Assembly: GCA_004322325.1 (NCBI GenBank) | Contig: SCTP01000130.1 | Span: 1-10,031, forward strand | Reading direction: 5' to 3' | Length of the DNA: 10,031 nt | Source of the DNA: Gammaproteobacteria bacterium | Lineage (GTDB): Bacteria > Pseudomonadota > Gammaproteobacteria > DSM-16500 | In this document: positions 1 to 8,166 of the stretch, in pieces | How the letters are laid out: each line of letters opens with the position of its first letter | Numbering within the stretch: the stretch's first letter is position 1 | The notes under the pieces: model-generated | What the model was told of the DNA's origin: nothing | The model's database searches: none | What the model saw: only the letters and a program-made list of their open reading frames with translations | Made by a program: the position numbers and the translations under genes

Positions 1-321
1 CCCCTGCTCCGCTCGTGCTGCTTTCGATTCTTCCACGACTTTGCGTATATCTTTCACGCCCGAAAAAATCGCTGATAATCGTTCAAATCGCGCGTGTGCT
101 TTATCCGCCATAATTTGCGCCAGCGTGGTTTTACCCGTACCCGGCGGGCCCCATAAAATCATAGAGTGCAAAATACCTTGCTCAATCGCGCGACGTAAGG
201 GTTTACCGGGTGCTAACAAATGCGATTGACCAACCAACTCATCCAATGATCTCGGCCGCATGCGAGTCGCAAGCGGTTGAAATGAGTCGATGGTGGAAGA
301 TTTACCGGTGTCGCGTTTCAT
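1..321 (-). CDS. rarA: Replication-associated recombination protein A, N-terminal part (cut by window edge)
   Basis: The first 107 codons of a RarA/MgsA-type clamp-loader-like AAA+ ATPase, which acts at stalled or broken replication forks together with SSB and RecA. The N-terminus carries the family block [10 protein letters not shown] (residues 14-23), then [11 protein letters not shown], then [17 protein letters not shown] with a complete Walker A (GPPGTGKT, 58-65), and [11 protein letters not shown] as in E. coli RarA. The rest, including Walker B, sensor motifs and the tetramerisation domain, lies beyond position 1. The start at 321 overlaps the lolA stop by 20 bp and has no clear Shine-Dalgarno sequence, which suggests translational coupling to lolA. 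In-frame ATGs at 330 and 336 are alternatives that would add 3 or 5 residues. It is the third gene of the ftsK-lolA-rarA operon, a gene order conserved in many gammaproteobacteria. Confidence 0.95.
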   Translation of the reverse strand, partial: MKRDTGKSSTIDSFQPLATRMRPRSLDELVGQSHLLAPGKPLRRAIEQGILHSMILWGPPGTGKTTLAQIMADKAHARFERLSAIFSGVKDIRKVVEESKAARAEQG

Positions 322-946
322 CGATGACATCTGCATTAGCTGGCGCTTTGAGTACAAATAGCGAGGTGGGTAATGAGGTATTTATTTTGACATTTTTAAA
401 GCGAATTAATGTCGTGTGACCTAAACGATCTTGCAATTGCATCTGACTAATTTGATTATTCACAAATCCCATTTCTACCTTTGCAATCGTATTATCAGAC
501 GTTTTAGGCACTAATATAAACCAACGCAATCCGTTAGATAGTTTCGGAGAAAGTTTAATTGTGTAATCCTCTTCTAATTTAACATTGTCGTGACTCAATA
601 ATAATCCTGGCGTATCCCCTGCGGTTTGATGCAAAGATCGGATGGTAACTTGTTCTAAGTCAGGATCATAAATCCATAAGCGTGGGCCGTTCGCAATAAT
701 CAGTTGAGGAATGGGCTTGATCACTTGCCAACGAAATTGACCAGGATGTTGAATCGCCATGTGGCCATAAGATTGTTGCACAGCTTTACCGCGATTATCG
801 TAAATCGTTTGCGTGAAATCAGCTTGCATGGAACGGGTAGCATTCAGCAAAGCACTTAATTCAGAAGAAGGTGTGATGGCATGTGCTGAAAACGTCATTG
901 CGAAAAAAAAGATGGGAAGAATGTAACGTAAAAAAGATAATTTCAT
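302..946 (-). CDS. lolA: Outer-membrane lipoprotein carrier protein LolA
   Basis: A 214-residue periplasmic chaperone that takes mature lipoproteins from the inner-membrane LolCDE complex and hands them to LolB at the outer membrane. The first 23 residues form a Sec signal peptide: K2, then hydrophobic [12 protein letters not shown], then the cleavage box SAHA (20-23). The mature part has the family signatures [11 protein letters not shown] (about 40-50), a hydrophobic-patch strand [10 protein letters not shown], and [19 protein letters not shown], consistent with the LolA half-barrel. Length is near the usual 200-210 residues. A Shine-Dalgarno-like AGAGG precedes the ATG at 946. The gene starts 12 bp after the ftsK stop and ends 20 bp inside rarA, so the three are almost certainly cotranscribed. 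No terminator is visible on either side. Confidence 0.95.
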   Translation of the reverse strand: MKLSFLRYILPIFFFAMTFSAHAITPSSELSALLNATRSMQADFTQTIYDNRGKAVQQSYGHMAIQHPGQFRWQVIKPIPQLIIANGPRLWIYDPDLEQVTIRSLHQTAGDTPGLLLSHDNVKLEEDYTIKLSPKLSNGLRWFILVPKTSDNTIAKVEMGFVNNQISQMQLQDRLGHTTLIRFKNVKINTSLPTSLFVLKAPANADVIDETRHR

Positions 947-958
947 GATTAACCTCTG

Positions 959-3241
959 TTATTCTACTGGTGCACCCGCTAACACTTCGCGAGACCCATT
1001 GTTATCCATTGAACTCACGATACCTGCTGTTTCCATATCTTCCATCATCCGTGCTGCTCGATTATACCCTATTCGTAGCCGTCGCTGAACCAGCGAAATA
1101 GATGCACGCCGGCTTTCTGTCACAATGCGCACAGCTTCGTCATATAAAGGATCTTGCTCACCGCCACCTTGCCCTTCTCCCTGTCCACCTGTTGCGCTTC
1201 CTTCTTCGGTGACTTCGTATAGATAATCTGGCTGACCACTGCTACGCCAAGCAGCTACCACACGATGCACTTCTTCATCTGCTACATACACGCCATGCAC
1301 ACGCACAGGTACGCCAGCACCGGGCGGGAGATATAACATATCGCCATGTCCCAACAATTGTTCGGCACCTTGCTGATCAAGAATCGTACGTGAATCAATA
1401 CGCGAAGAAACTTGAAAAGCAACGCGCGTGGGAATATTCGCTTTAATTAATCCCGTAATCACATCCACGGAGGGTCGTTGTGTCGCAACAATCAAATGAA
1501 TGCCTGCAGCACGCGCTTTTTGGGCAATGCGTGCAATCAAGTCTTCCACTTTCTTGCCCACCACCATCATCATGTCCGCTAATTCATCGATCACCACTAC
1601 CACCACCGGCAACGGTTCAAGCTGTGCTTTGGCCGATAGTTCATCCACCACCAATGCCCCCGGCATAGAAAGCGGCTGCCCTAGCTTGATAGCATCACTG
1701 ACTTTTTGGTTATAACCCGTAATATTACGCACCCCTAACGCCGCCATCAGACGATAACGCTTATCCATTTCCGCCACACACCAACGCAACGCATTCGCCG
1801 CATCTTTCATATCGGTGATGACAGGTGTTAATAAATGCGGAATGCCGTCGTAAACAGATAACTCCAACATTTTCGGATCGATTAAGATTAAACGTAATTG
1901 TTCCGGCGTCGCTTTAAATAGCATGCTTAATAACATCGCATTCAAGCTCACTGACTTACCCGAACCCGTCGTTCCAGCAACGAGTAAGTGCGGCATTTTG
2001 GTTAAGTCGACGACCGTCGGATTACCGGAAATATCTTTGCCTAATACTAAACTCACCGGCGAGCGCGATTGATTATAACGCTGCGATTCCAATATCTCGC
2101 GCAACGTCACCAATTCACGATTTTCATTCGGAATCTCAAGACCAATGACGGACTTTCCAGGAATCACTTCGACGACACGCACGCTGATGGTAGAAAGTGA
2201 GCGGGCAATATCTTTCGCAAGCCCAGTAATTTTACTGACCTTAATACCGGGTGCTAATTCCAATTCAAATCGCGTGATCACAGGCCCTGGATGCACGGCA
2301 ACCACTTTTGCTTCCACACCAAAATCAGACAAGCGTTGTTCGACTAATTGAGATAATTCTTCAAATGAAATATTCGAGAATGCTTTTTCTGCCGCAGGCG
2401 TAGGTGGATTTAATAACGTCAATGGTGGCAAACCGCAGGGTTCTAGTTTGATATTCGGATCAAGCGGGGGTTTTTCTATTTTCTTTTTCTCACGCGGCGG
2501 CTCGACTGCTTTCGGTATCACGGGATTCACTACCACCGGCGGAATCACTCGCTCCACGATGATAGGCTCTTCGTGCAGCACAGGTTTGGCGGCTAATTCC
2601 ACTGTCTGATGGCGCGTGCGTAGATCATGCCAAAGTTGATACACATACTCACCCACTCTATCCACGACGCCCAACCAGGACAGGCCGGTGACGAGCGTAA
2701 TACCACAGAGCAAAATGGTGATAAACAATAATGTGCTACCCGTTTCATTAAACAAGATGGATAAACCTTGACTGAGCACATCCCCCATCATCCCTCCCGC
2801 ATCCGCGGGTAAATGAGGCCTAGCCGCCCAATAGAAGCTGACGAGGCTACAGCTGCTTGCGACAATGAAGAACCACCCTATCGCTTTAAAAATCCATTCC
2901 TTGGGCTTCTTGGGAACGTTTTGACGGTACTCTTGAACCGTCAACCAGCTGGATAACACCATCAGAATAGGGAAAATATAAGCAACAATACCAAAAAGAG
3001 ATAAAAAAACATCAGCAATCCACGCCCCTACGCGGCCACCCCAATTGATGACCTTACCCCCCAACCCTGTGCTCGACCAGCCTGGGTCAGCGGTATGATA
3101 GCTCGTCAGTGAAACCAATAAAAAAAGAGCACAGGCCAAAGAGATTAAAAATAATCCTTCCCGCAACCGATGCCGCATCTGAACCGATAACGGTCTACGC
3201 GATGATTTTTGACTGCTTGCCTGTTTGTAACGATTTTTCAT
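959..3241 (-). CDS. ftsK: DNA translocase FtsK
   Basis: A 760-residue FtsK/SpoIIIE-family motor that pumps chromosome ends through the division septum and activates XerCD recombination at dif. The N-terminal part has about four hydrophobic membrane segments (roughly 28-46, 77-100, 117-138, 167-189). A short Pro/Lys-rich linker (about 220-285) follows, far shorter than in E. coli FtsK. The motor has Walker A GTTGSGKS (423-430), a hydrophobic Walker B ending in IDEL (546-553), and the family block DPKMLELSVYDGIPHL (455-470). A Gly-rich hinge (681-696) leads to the winged-helix gamma domain (about 701-743), which reads KOPS orienting sequences. An upstream in-frame ATG at 3334 would run into the divergent trxB start. 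The ATG at 3241 is preferred because CAGGTAA lies 8 bases upstream and the sequence from there looks like a normal FtsK N-terminus. Confidence 0.95.
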   Translation of the reverse strand: MKNRYKQASSQKSSRRPLSVQMRHRLREGLFLISLACALFLLVSLTSYHTADPGWSSTGLGGKVINWGGRVGAWIADVFLSLFGIVAYIFPILMVLSSWLTVQEYRQNVPKKPKEWIFKAIGWFFIVASSCSLVSFYWAARPHLPADAGGMMGDVLSQGLSILFNETGSTLLFITILLCGITLVTGLSWLGVVDRVGEYVYQLWHDLRTRHQTVELAAKPVLHEEPIIVERVIPPVVVNPVIPKAVEPPREKKKIEKPPLDPNIKLEPCGLPPLTLLNPPTPAAEKAFSNISFEELSQLVEQRLSDFGVEAKVVAVHPGPVITRFELELAPGIKVSKITGLAKDIARSLSTISVRVVEVIPGKSVIGLEIPNENRELVTLREILESQRYNQSRSPVSLVLGKDISGNPTVVDLTKMPHLLVAGTTGSGKSVSLNAMLLSMLFKATPEQLRLILIDPKMLELSVYDGIPHLLTPVITDMKDAANALRWCVAEMDKRYRLMAALGVRNITGYNQKVSDAIKLGQPLSMPGALVVDELSAKAQLEPLPVVVVVIDELADMMMVVGKKVEDLIARIAQKARAAGIHLIVATQRPSVDVITGLIKANIPTRVAFQVSSRIDSRTILDQQGAEQLLGHGDMLYLPPGAGVPVRVHGVYVADEEVHRVVAAWRSSGQPDYLYEVTEEGSATGGQGEGQGGGEQDPLYDEAVRIVTESRRASISLVQRRLRIGYNRAARMMEDMETAGIVSSMDNNGSREVLAGAPVE

Positions 3242-3248
3242 ACAGTTG

Positions 3249-3277
3249 TTTACCTGACATACTGCTTTTCGTACTAT
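3249..3277 (+). promoter_or_regulatory. Possible trxB promoter
   Basis: TTTACC (3249-3254) and TACTAT (3272-3277) are separated by 17 bp and each match 4 of 6 sigma-70 consensus bases. Transcription would start near 3284, giving a leader of about 33 nt. The trxB Shine-Dalgarno sequence is weak (AGAGA about 9 nt before the ATG). The call rests on base matches only, in a 75-bp divergent spacer that must hold promoters for both sides. Confidence 0.3.
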
Positions 3278-3300
3278 ATACCACCTGCTGTGAATGAAAA
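3273..3300 (-). promoter_or_regulatory. Probable promoter of the ftsK-lolA-rarA operon
   Basis: Read on the minus strand, TTTTCA (3295-3300) and TATAGT (3273-3278) are spaced by 16 bp, matching 4/6 and 5/6 of the sigma-70 consensus. Transcription would start near 3266, about 25 nt before the preferred ftsK ATG at 3241. This supports the shorter ftsK start, because the ATG at 3334 would lie upstream of the promoter. The -10 box occupies almost the same bases as the proposed trxB -10 on the other strand. Confidence 0.42.
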
Positions 3301-3310
3301 ATAGAGATAA

Positions 3311-4268
<958 letters not shown>

Positions 4269-4309
4269 GGCAAACTTTCAACATTACTATTGAGATTGAG
4301 CAGGTACAA

Positions 4310-4570
4310 ATGGCAAAAGAAGGGCAAATTGAGATGGAAGGCACTGTATTAGATGCCTTACCAAATACGATGTTTCGCGTTCAGTTGGATAATGGTCATG
4401 TCGTGTTGGCGCATATCTCCGGCAAAATGCGGAAAAACTATATTCGTATTTTGAAAGGGGACAAAGTGACAGTGGAAATGACACCTTATGACTTAACCAA
4501 GGGGCGAATTACGTTCCGGCATAAGGAAGGCGGTGCACCAAGACCGGCGGCAGCGGAAAAGGAAGAATAA
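4310..4570 (+). CDS. infA: Translation initiation factor IF-1
   Basis: An 86-residue S1/OB-fold protein that binds the 30S A site with IF-2 and IF-3 during initiation. The core is close to the proteobacterial consensus: [37 protein letters not shown] and [20 protein letters not shown]-1 is normally about 72 residues. Here the usual ending ITFRHK is followed by about 14 extra residues, [13 protein letters not shown], an Ala/Pro/Glu-rich tail that looks disordered and lacks the basic end seen in many homologues. A Shine-Dalgarno AGG lies 5 nt before the ATG. The start is fixed by the MAKE family N-terminus. It lies 42 bp after trxB and convergent to clpA, as in relatives, but with an ankyrin gene in between. 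Confidence 0.97.
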   Translation: MAKEGQIEMEGTVLDALPNTMFRVQLDNGHVVLAHISGKMRKNYIRILKGDKVTVEMTPYDLTKGRITFRHKEGGAPRPAAAEKEE

Positions 4571-4591
4571 AGAAGCCGAATCCCCCTCCTC

Positions 4592-4614
4592 ATCCCGCGA
4601 TCCAATCGCGGGAT
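4592..4614. repeat. Perfect palindrome after infA (possible terminator hairpin or dispersed element)
   Basis: The arms ATCCCGCGAT (4592-4601) and ATCGCGGGAT (4605-4614) are perfectly complementary around the 3-nt loop CCA. The stem begins 21 bp after the infA stop and should form a strong hairpin in RNA. It is followed by CTCGTG, not a T tract; the nearest run of Ts is at about 4636-4640. It is therefore not a canonical intrinsic terminator, although it could block 3' exonucleases or act in termination. The GC-rich CCCGCG...CGCGGG core within an AT-rich spacer is typical of short dispersed intergenic palindromes in bacteria. Copy number cannot be seen from this window. Confidence 0.6.
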
Positions 4615-4662
4615 CTCGTGTAACAGATTTGTATATTTTTAATCCAACTTTAAGCTTCCTCA

Positions 4663-4691
4663 TTTATACTATCTTTACATTAAAATAAAAT
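4663..4691 (+). promoter_or_regulatory. Possible promoter of the ankyrin gene
   Basis: TTTATA (4663-4668) and TAAAAT (4686-4691) have the ideal 17-bp spacing and match 4/6 and 5/6 consensus bases. The transcript would begin right at the GAGGGG ribosome-binding site, leaving a very short leader. TATACT (4665-4670) could instead serve as a -10, but it has no convincing -35. The stretch is very AT-rich, so chance matches are likely. Confidence 0.22.
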
Positions 4692-4712
4692 GAGTTACGA
4701 GGGGTGGTGATA

Positions 4713-5423
4713 ATGATAAACAGACCAAAATCAACTATTCGTAATCCACAAACACAGAGCTTATTTAAAAATATGGCCTCTGGTGCTTATTATGTTATAC
4801 AGGACTTAGAAATGGGCTTGAAATCCAATCAGAATCCTCATCCGATTGATATTAATGCATTTAACTCCCATGGCGAACAACTAATAGATCTTGCTATAAC
4901 ACACGACAATCCTAAAATAGTTTCTTTAATATTAAGTTATGGATTTGATCTAAATAAAATCAATTATCCCCATAATAAGCGTGATTATTATCCCCTTGAT
5001 TTAGCTGTATGGCACAGAGATGAGAGATTTATCATGGATATGTCAGTAGTAGATTGTTTGCTGGACGCTGGCGCTAATCCAGATAATATCTCCAATACAG
5101 AAAATGGTAATACCGCTCTTCATCATGCTGTATTAGCAGGAAAAAATAAAACGGTAGCATCATTATTAGTCAAGAATGATAAACGAACAGGTGCCAATCC
5201 CAATTTATCTAATAAGGCGGGTAATACTCCACTACATATTGCTGCACGAAAAGGAAATTTAGGAATACTCGAACAGTTATTAAATGCTGGTGCTGACCTA
5301 TCTATTCGCAATCACAATAATGAAACAGCTTTCTCGCTCGCTATTGCTAATGATAAGCAAGAAATTGTGAATGCGATTCTTATTAATTCACCTTCACCAC
5401 CCCTGTATCCGAGGTGTCTTTAA
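4713..5423 (+). CDS. Ankyrin-repeat protein
   Basis: A 236-residue protein with no signal peptide or membrane segment. About five ankyrin repeats are visible: 46-83 (degenerate), 84-127 (with an insertion), 128-166 (NGNTALHHAVLAG...VASLLV), 167-200 (the best one: AGNTPLHIAARKGNLGILEQ with LLNAGADLSIRN after it), and 201-232 (degenerate, NNETAFSLAIANDKQEIV). Residues 1-45 are non-repetitive. The ATG at 4713 is preferred over the GTG codons at 4704 and 4707, because GAGGGG (4699-4704) stands 8 nt before it. Codon use is visibly more AT-rich than in trxB or infA. The last 13 residues, rich in Pro and Ser, are encoded antisense to the clpA 3' end. Ankyrin repeats mediate protein-protein binding. 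In intracellular Legionellales many such proteins are secreted Dot/Icm effectors, but no secretion signal can be established here, so function is unassigned. Confidence 0.85.
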   Translation: MINRPKSTIRNPQTQSLFKNMASGAYYVIQDLEMGLKSNQNPHPIDINAFNSHGEQLIDLAITHDNPKIVSLILSYGFDLNKINYPHNKRDYYPLDLAVWHRDERFIMDMSVVDCLLDAGANPDNISNTENGNTALHHAVLAGKNKTVASLLVKNDKRTGANPNLSNKAGNTPLHIAARKGNLGILEQLLNAGADLSIRNHNNETAFSLAIANDKQEIVNAILINSPSPPLYPRCL

Positions 5424-7674
5424 TCAAAAATTTGATCTTCCCTTTCTCTATCGTCACCTTCACATGCCCACCCTGACTCAACCCGCCAAACAGTAACTCT
5501 TCTGCCAGCGGTTTCTTCAATTGCTCTTGAATCAATCTCGCCATCGGTCTTGCGCCCATCTTCTTGTCATAACCATTCTTTGCCAACCAGGCACGCGCTT
5601 CTTCATCCACTTCCAAAATCACATTACGCGTTTCTAATTGCGCCTCCAGCTCAGAAATAAATTTATGCACAACAGACAAGATAGTCTTCGTATCTAACGC
5701 CTTAAATTGGATAATCGCATCTAAACGATTGCGAAATTCTGGCGAAAACACCCGATGAACGGCCGACATCACATCACTAGCGCCATCTTGTGAAGTAAAC
5801 CCAATATTCGATTTATCCATGACATCCGCACCCACATTCGATGTCAAAATAAGTATCGTATGACGAAAATCTGTTTTACGACCATTCATATCCGTTAACG
5901 TACCATGATCCATGATTTGTAACAGCAAGTTATAAACATCCGGATGCGCTTTTTCGATTTCATCTAACAACACAATCGCATGCGGTGTTTTATTCACTGC
6001 TTCTGTCAACAAACCACCTTCATCATAACCCACATACCCAGGCGGTGCGCCAATTAAACGTGAAACGGAATGACGTTCCATATATTCAGACATATCAAAG
6101 CGGATTAACTCCACGCCTAATATTTTCGATAATTGTTTACATACTTCTGTCTTACCTACACCCGTCGGCCCTACAAATAAGAAGGAACCAATCGGCTTAC
6201 TCGGATCACGCAAACCTGAACGCGCTAATTTAACTGCCGCCCCTAATGTTTCAATCGATTCTTCTTGACCAAAAATCATCATCTTTAAATCGCGTACTAA
6301 ATGCTTTAATACTTCACGATCCGAAGCAGACACATTTTGCTCTGGAATACGCGCCATTTTCGCAACCATTTTTTCAATATCGACTACTTCAATAGTTTGC
6401 TTACGATTTTCTTCCGGCAATAAATATTGATATGCCCCTACTTCATCCACCAAATCAATCGCTTTATCCGGCAAATGGCGGTCACTAATATAACGCGCCG
6501 CTAACTTGGCCGCTGCTTCTAATGCTTCATCCGTATATTTCACATTATGATGCGTTTCTAAGCGGCTACGTAATCCTTTTAAAACATCAATCGTTTGCTC
6601 TACCGTCGGCTCTTTAATATCGATTTTTTGGAAACGCCGATCGAGTGCATGATCTTTTTCAAAAATACTGCGATATTCTTTATACGTTGTCGAACCAATA
6701 CACGTTAATTCACCAGAGGCAAGTAATGGCTTAATTAAATTCGACACATCCATTAAGCCGCCCGAAGCAGCACCTGCACCAATAATGGTGTGAATTTCAT
6801 CAATAAATAACACGGCCCCTTTTTGTTCTTTCAATTGGTGCAAAACACTCTTTAACCGTTTTTCAAAATCACCACGATATTTAGTACCCGCCAACAAGCT
6901 GCCTAAATCTAACGAATAAATCACATTATCATGCAACACCGTCGGTACTTTTTTCTCCAAAATTAAGCGTGCTAACCCTTCTGCAATCGCCGTTTTACCG
7001 ACACCAGCCTCACCCACTAATAACGGATTATTTTTACGACGACGACAAAGCACTTGTATCGTACGTTCAATTTCTTCTTCACGACCAATCAGCGGATCAA
7101 TCAATCCCATCTTAGCGCGAGAATTTAAATTGGTAGTATAAAGCTCTAAAGGGCTCGTACCCCCTTCTTCATTATTCTCATTGTCTTCAGAATATTGCGT
7201 AAAAGGATGTTGCTGTTCTTCGCGCGGCAATGATTTCGTCGCTTTAATCGTCCCATGTGCAATATAGTTAATGACGTCTAATCGATTAATGTTTTCTTGA
7301 CGAATGAAATAAACACTCTGACTTTCTTGCTCACTGAAAATAGCCGCTAACACATTCGCACCAGCAACTTCTGTCTTGCCTGCCGATTGAACTTGAAAGA
7401 CGGCACGTTGAATAACGCGCTGAAAACCTAGCGTGGGTTGCGTATCTCGGTCATGAATATTCAGTGGAATCACCGGCGTGGTACGATCAATAAATTCAAT
7501 GAGATTATTACGAAGACGACCTACATTTGCACCACAAGCTTTTAATGTGTCTAAGGCAGAAGCATTATCGAGTAACGATAATAAAAGATGCTCCACGGTG
7601 ACAAATTCGTGCCGTTTCGCTCGGGCCTCTTTAAAAGCAGCATTCAGGGTGTATTCCAACTCTTTGTCTAGCAT
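5383..7674 (-). CDS. clpA: ATP-dependent Clp protease ATP-binding subunit ClpA
   Basis: A 763-residue double-AAA+ unfoldase that threads substrates into the ClpP peptidase. An N-terminal double-repeat Clp_N domain (about 1-145) is joined by an acidic linker (162-171) to D1, with Walker A GEAGVGKT (221-228), pore loop KYRGDF (265-270) and Walker B VLFIDE (288-293). D2 has Walker A GPTGVGKT (502-509), pore loop GYVGY (546-550) and Walker B IVLLDE (567-572). There is no ClpB-type coiled-coil middle domain, so this is ClpA. The tripeptide IGF (624-626) sits where ClpA/ClpX carry their ClpP-docking loop. A strong Shine-Dalgarno, GAGGAGGGG, lies 5 nt before the ATG. It starts 30 bp after clpS and is probably cotranscribed with it. 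The 3' end overlaps the convergent ankyrin gene by 41 bp. Confidence 0.97.
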   Translation of the reverse strand: MLDKELEYTLNAAFKEARAKRHEFVTVEHLLLSLLDNASALDTLKACGANVGRLRNNLIEFIDRTTPVIPLNIHDRDTQPTLGFQRVIQRAVFQVQSAGKTEVAGANVLAAIFSEQESQSVYFIRQENINRLDVINYIAHGTIKATKSLPREEQQHPFTQYSEDNENNEEGGTSPLELYTTNLNSRAKMGLIDPLIGREEEIERTIQVLCRRRKNNPLLVGEAGVGKTAIAEGLARLILEKKVPTVLHDNVIYSLDLGSLLAGTKYRGDFEKRLKSVLHQLKEQKGAVLFIDEIHTIIGAGAASGGLMDVSNLIKPLLASGELTCIGSTTYKEYRSIFEKDHALDRRFQKIDIKEPTVEQTIDVLKGLRSRLETHHNVKYTDEALEAAAKLAARYISDRHLPDKAIDLVDEVGAYQYLLPEENRKQTIEVVDIEKMVAKMARIPEQNVSASDREVLKHLVRDLKMMIFGQEESIETLGAAVKLARSGLRDPSKPIGSFLFVGPTGVGKTEVCKQLSKILGVELIRFDMSEYMERHSVSRLIGAPPGYVGYDEGGLLTEAVNKTPHAIVLLDEIEKAHPDVYNLLLQIMDHGTLTDMNGRKTDFRHTILILTSNVGADVMDKSNIGFTSQDGASDVMSAVHRVFSPEFRNRLDAIIQFKALDTKTILSVVHKFISELEAQLETRNVILEVDEEARAWLAKNGYDKKMGARPMARLIQEQLKKPLAEELLFGGLSQGGHVKVTIEKGKIKFLIKDTSDTGVVKVN

Positions 7675-7704
7675 ACCGACCCCTCCTCGTCTTGCTTTTC
7701 ATTA

Positions 7705-8028
7705 TTACCCTCCTGGGACACCATCCTCCATCGTACAACTCAACGGATGCTCATGCACCCGCGCATAATCATTCACCTGGGAGGTTTTGGATTCTGCGAA
7801 ATCTTTTGAATACCAACCAATAGTCGCTTTTCCATTCACATGTGCCTCCAACATGATATTCGCTGCCATCCTTCTATCCAGGTAAAAAAATTGTTCTAGT
7901 ACATTCACCACAAATTCCATCGGCGTAAAATCATCGTTATGAACAACGATCTGGTATAGACAGGGTTCTTTGAATTCGTATACTGTCTCCAGATAACGTG
8001 TGTATTCTTTATTCACCTCATTTTTCAT
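7705..8028 (-). CDS. clpS: ATP-dependent Clp protease adaptor ClpS
   Basis: A 107-residue adaptor that binds bulky N-terminal residues (N-degrons) and delivers these proteins to ClpAP. The core block YQIVVHNDDFTPMEFVVNVL (25-44) holds the pocket residues Asn31, Asp32 and Asp33 and the gatekeeper Met37. His63 in EAHVNGKA corresponds to the conserved pocket histidine. QVNDYARVHEHPLSCTMED closes the domain. Length matches the family; the tail GVPGG is a small addition. The ATG at 8028 has AAGG 9 nt upstream, and the unstructured N-terminus of about 24 residues fits ClpS, so the start is reasonable. It lies 30 bp upstream of clpA. With its pocket intact, it should still recognise N-degrons. Confidence 0.96.
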   Translation of the reverse strand: MKNEVNKEYTRYLETVYEFKEPCLYQIVVHNDDFTPMEFVVNVLEQFFYLDRRMAANIMLEAHVNGKATIGWYSKDFAESKTSQVNDYARVHEHPLSCTMEDGVPGG

Positions 8029-8063
8029 GCTCTTATACCTTGTTTATAGACGATAGAACGCAG

Positions 8064-8092
8064 TTTTTCCTTAAAGGAAAAAATATTTTTTC
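8064..8092. repeat. Overlapping AT-rich inverted repeats in the clpS leader region
   Basis: Two perfect inverted repeats share bases. TTTTTCCTT (8064-8072) pairs with AAGGAAAAA (8074-8082) around a single A. A 16-bp palindrome, GAAAAAAT/ATTTTTTC, occupies 8077-8092. They cannot form together, because the AAGGAAAAA arm contributes to both. They lie 36-64 bp upstream of the clpS start, so they could be a regulator-binding site, an alternative RNA structure in the clpS leader, or simply biased sequence. Confidence 0.45.
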
Positions 8093-8115
8093 ATTCCTAG
8101 AAAAAATTGGCGAAA

Positions 8116-8142
8116 GGCATCTATAATGGAGGATTAGATGCC
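8116..8142 (-). terminator. Hairpin between icd and clpS, possible icd terminator
   Basis: Arms GGCATCTA (8116-8123) and TAGATGCC (8135-8142) are perfectly complementary around an 11-nt loop. On the minus strand, the direction of icd, the hairpin is followed by TTTCGCCAATTTTTT, a broken T tract. It lies about 75 bp after the icd stop. The stem is modest and the T run starts late, so termination may be partial. It could equally be a structured element in the clpS leader if transcription starts upstream of it. Confidence 0.4.
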
Positions 8143-8160
8143 TACAAAATATGCGTGTCG

Positions 8161-8166
8161 ATTATA
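8161..8166 (-). promoter_or_regulatory. Possible -10 box for clpS-clpA
   Basis: A perfect TATAAT on the minus strand, located between the icd stop and the 8116-8142 hairpin. At 17 bp spacing the -35 is only TTACCC, and TTGTTA stands 20 bp away; both are poor. Transcription would start near 8155, giving clpS a leader of about 125 nt that includes the hairpin and the AT-rich inverted repeats. TATAAA nearer the gene (around 8043-8048) is an alternative -10, also without a good -35. Confidence 0.25.

Noticed and set aside
4648..4669. Possible PmrA-type regulator box (TTTAAGCTT) upstream of the ankyrin gene, of the sort found before Legionella/Coxiella effector genes
   Set aside because: Only one half-site is recognisable and the second half does not match. 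In AT-rich DNA this is expected by chance.
4704..4712. GTG starts for the ankyrin protein at 4704 and 4707
   Set aside because: The first GTG begins within the GAGGGG ribosome-binding site and the second is only 2 nt beyond it. The ATG at 4713 has proper spacing.
5985..6233. Plus-strand open frame of 82 codons inside clpA, and similar frames inside ftsK and icd
   Set aside because: These are shadows of strongly conserved minus-strand genes. They have no recognisable domain and no plausible ribosome-binding context.
5383..7674. Identification of the large AAA+ gene as clpB or clpC
   Set aside because: It lacks the ClpB coiled-coil middle domain and the ClpC UVR segment, has a ClpP-docking IGF loop, and follows clpS, so it is ClpA.
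8122..8127. Plus-strand TATAAT as promoter for the 21-codon frame at 8138
   Set aside because: Transcription would start near 8134, beyond the GGAGG at 8128-8132, so this -10 cannot serve that ribosome-binding site. No matching -35 is seen.
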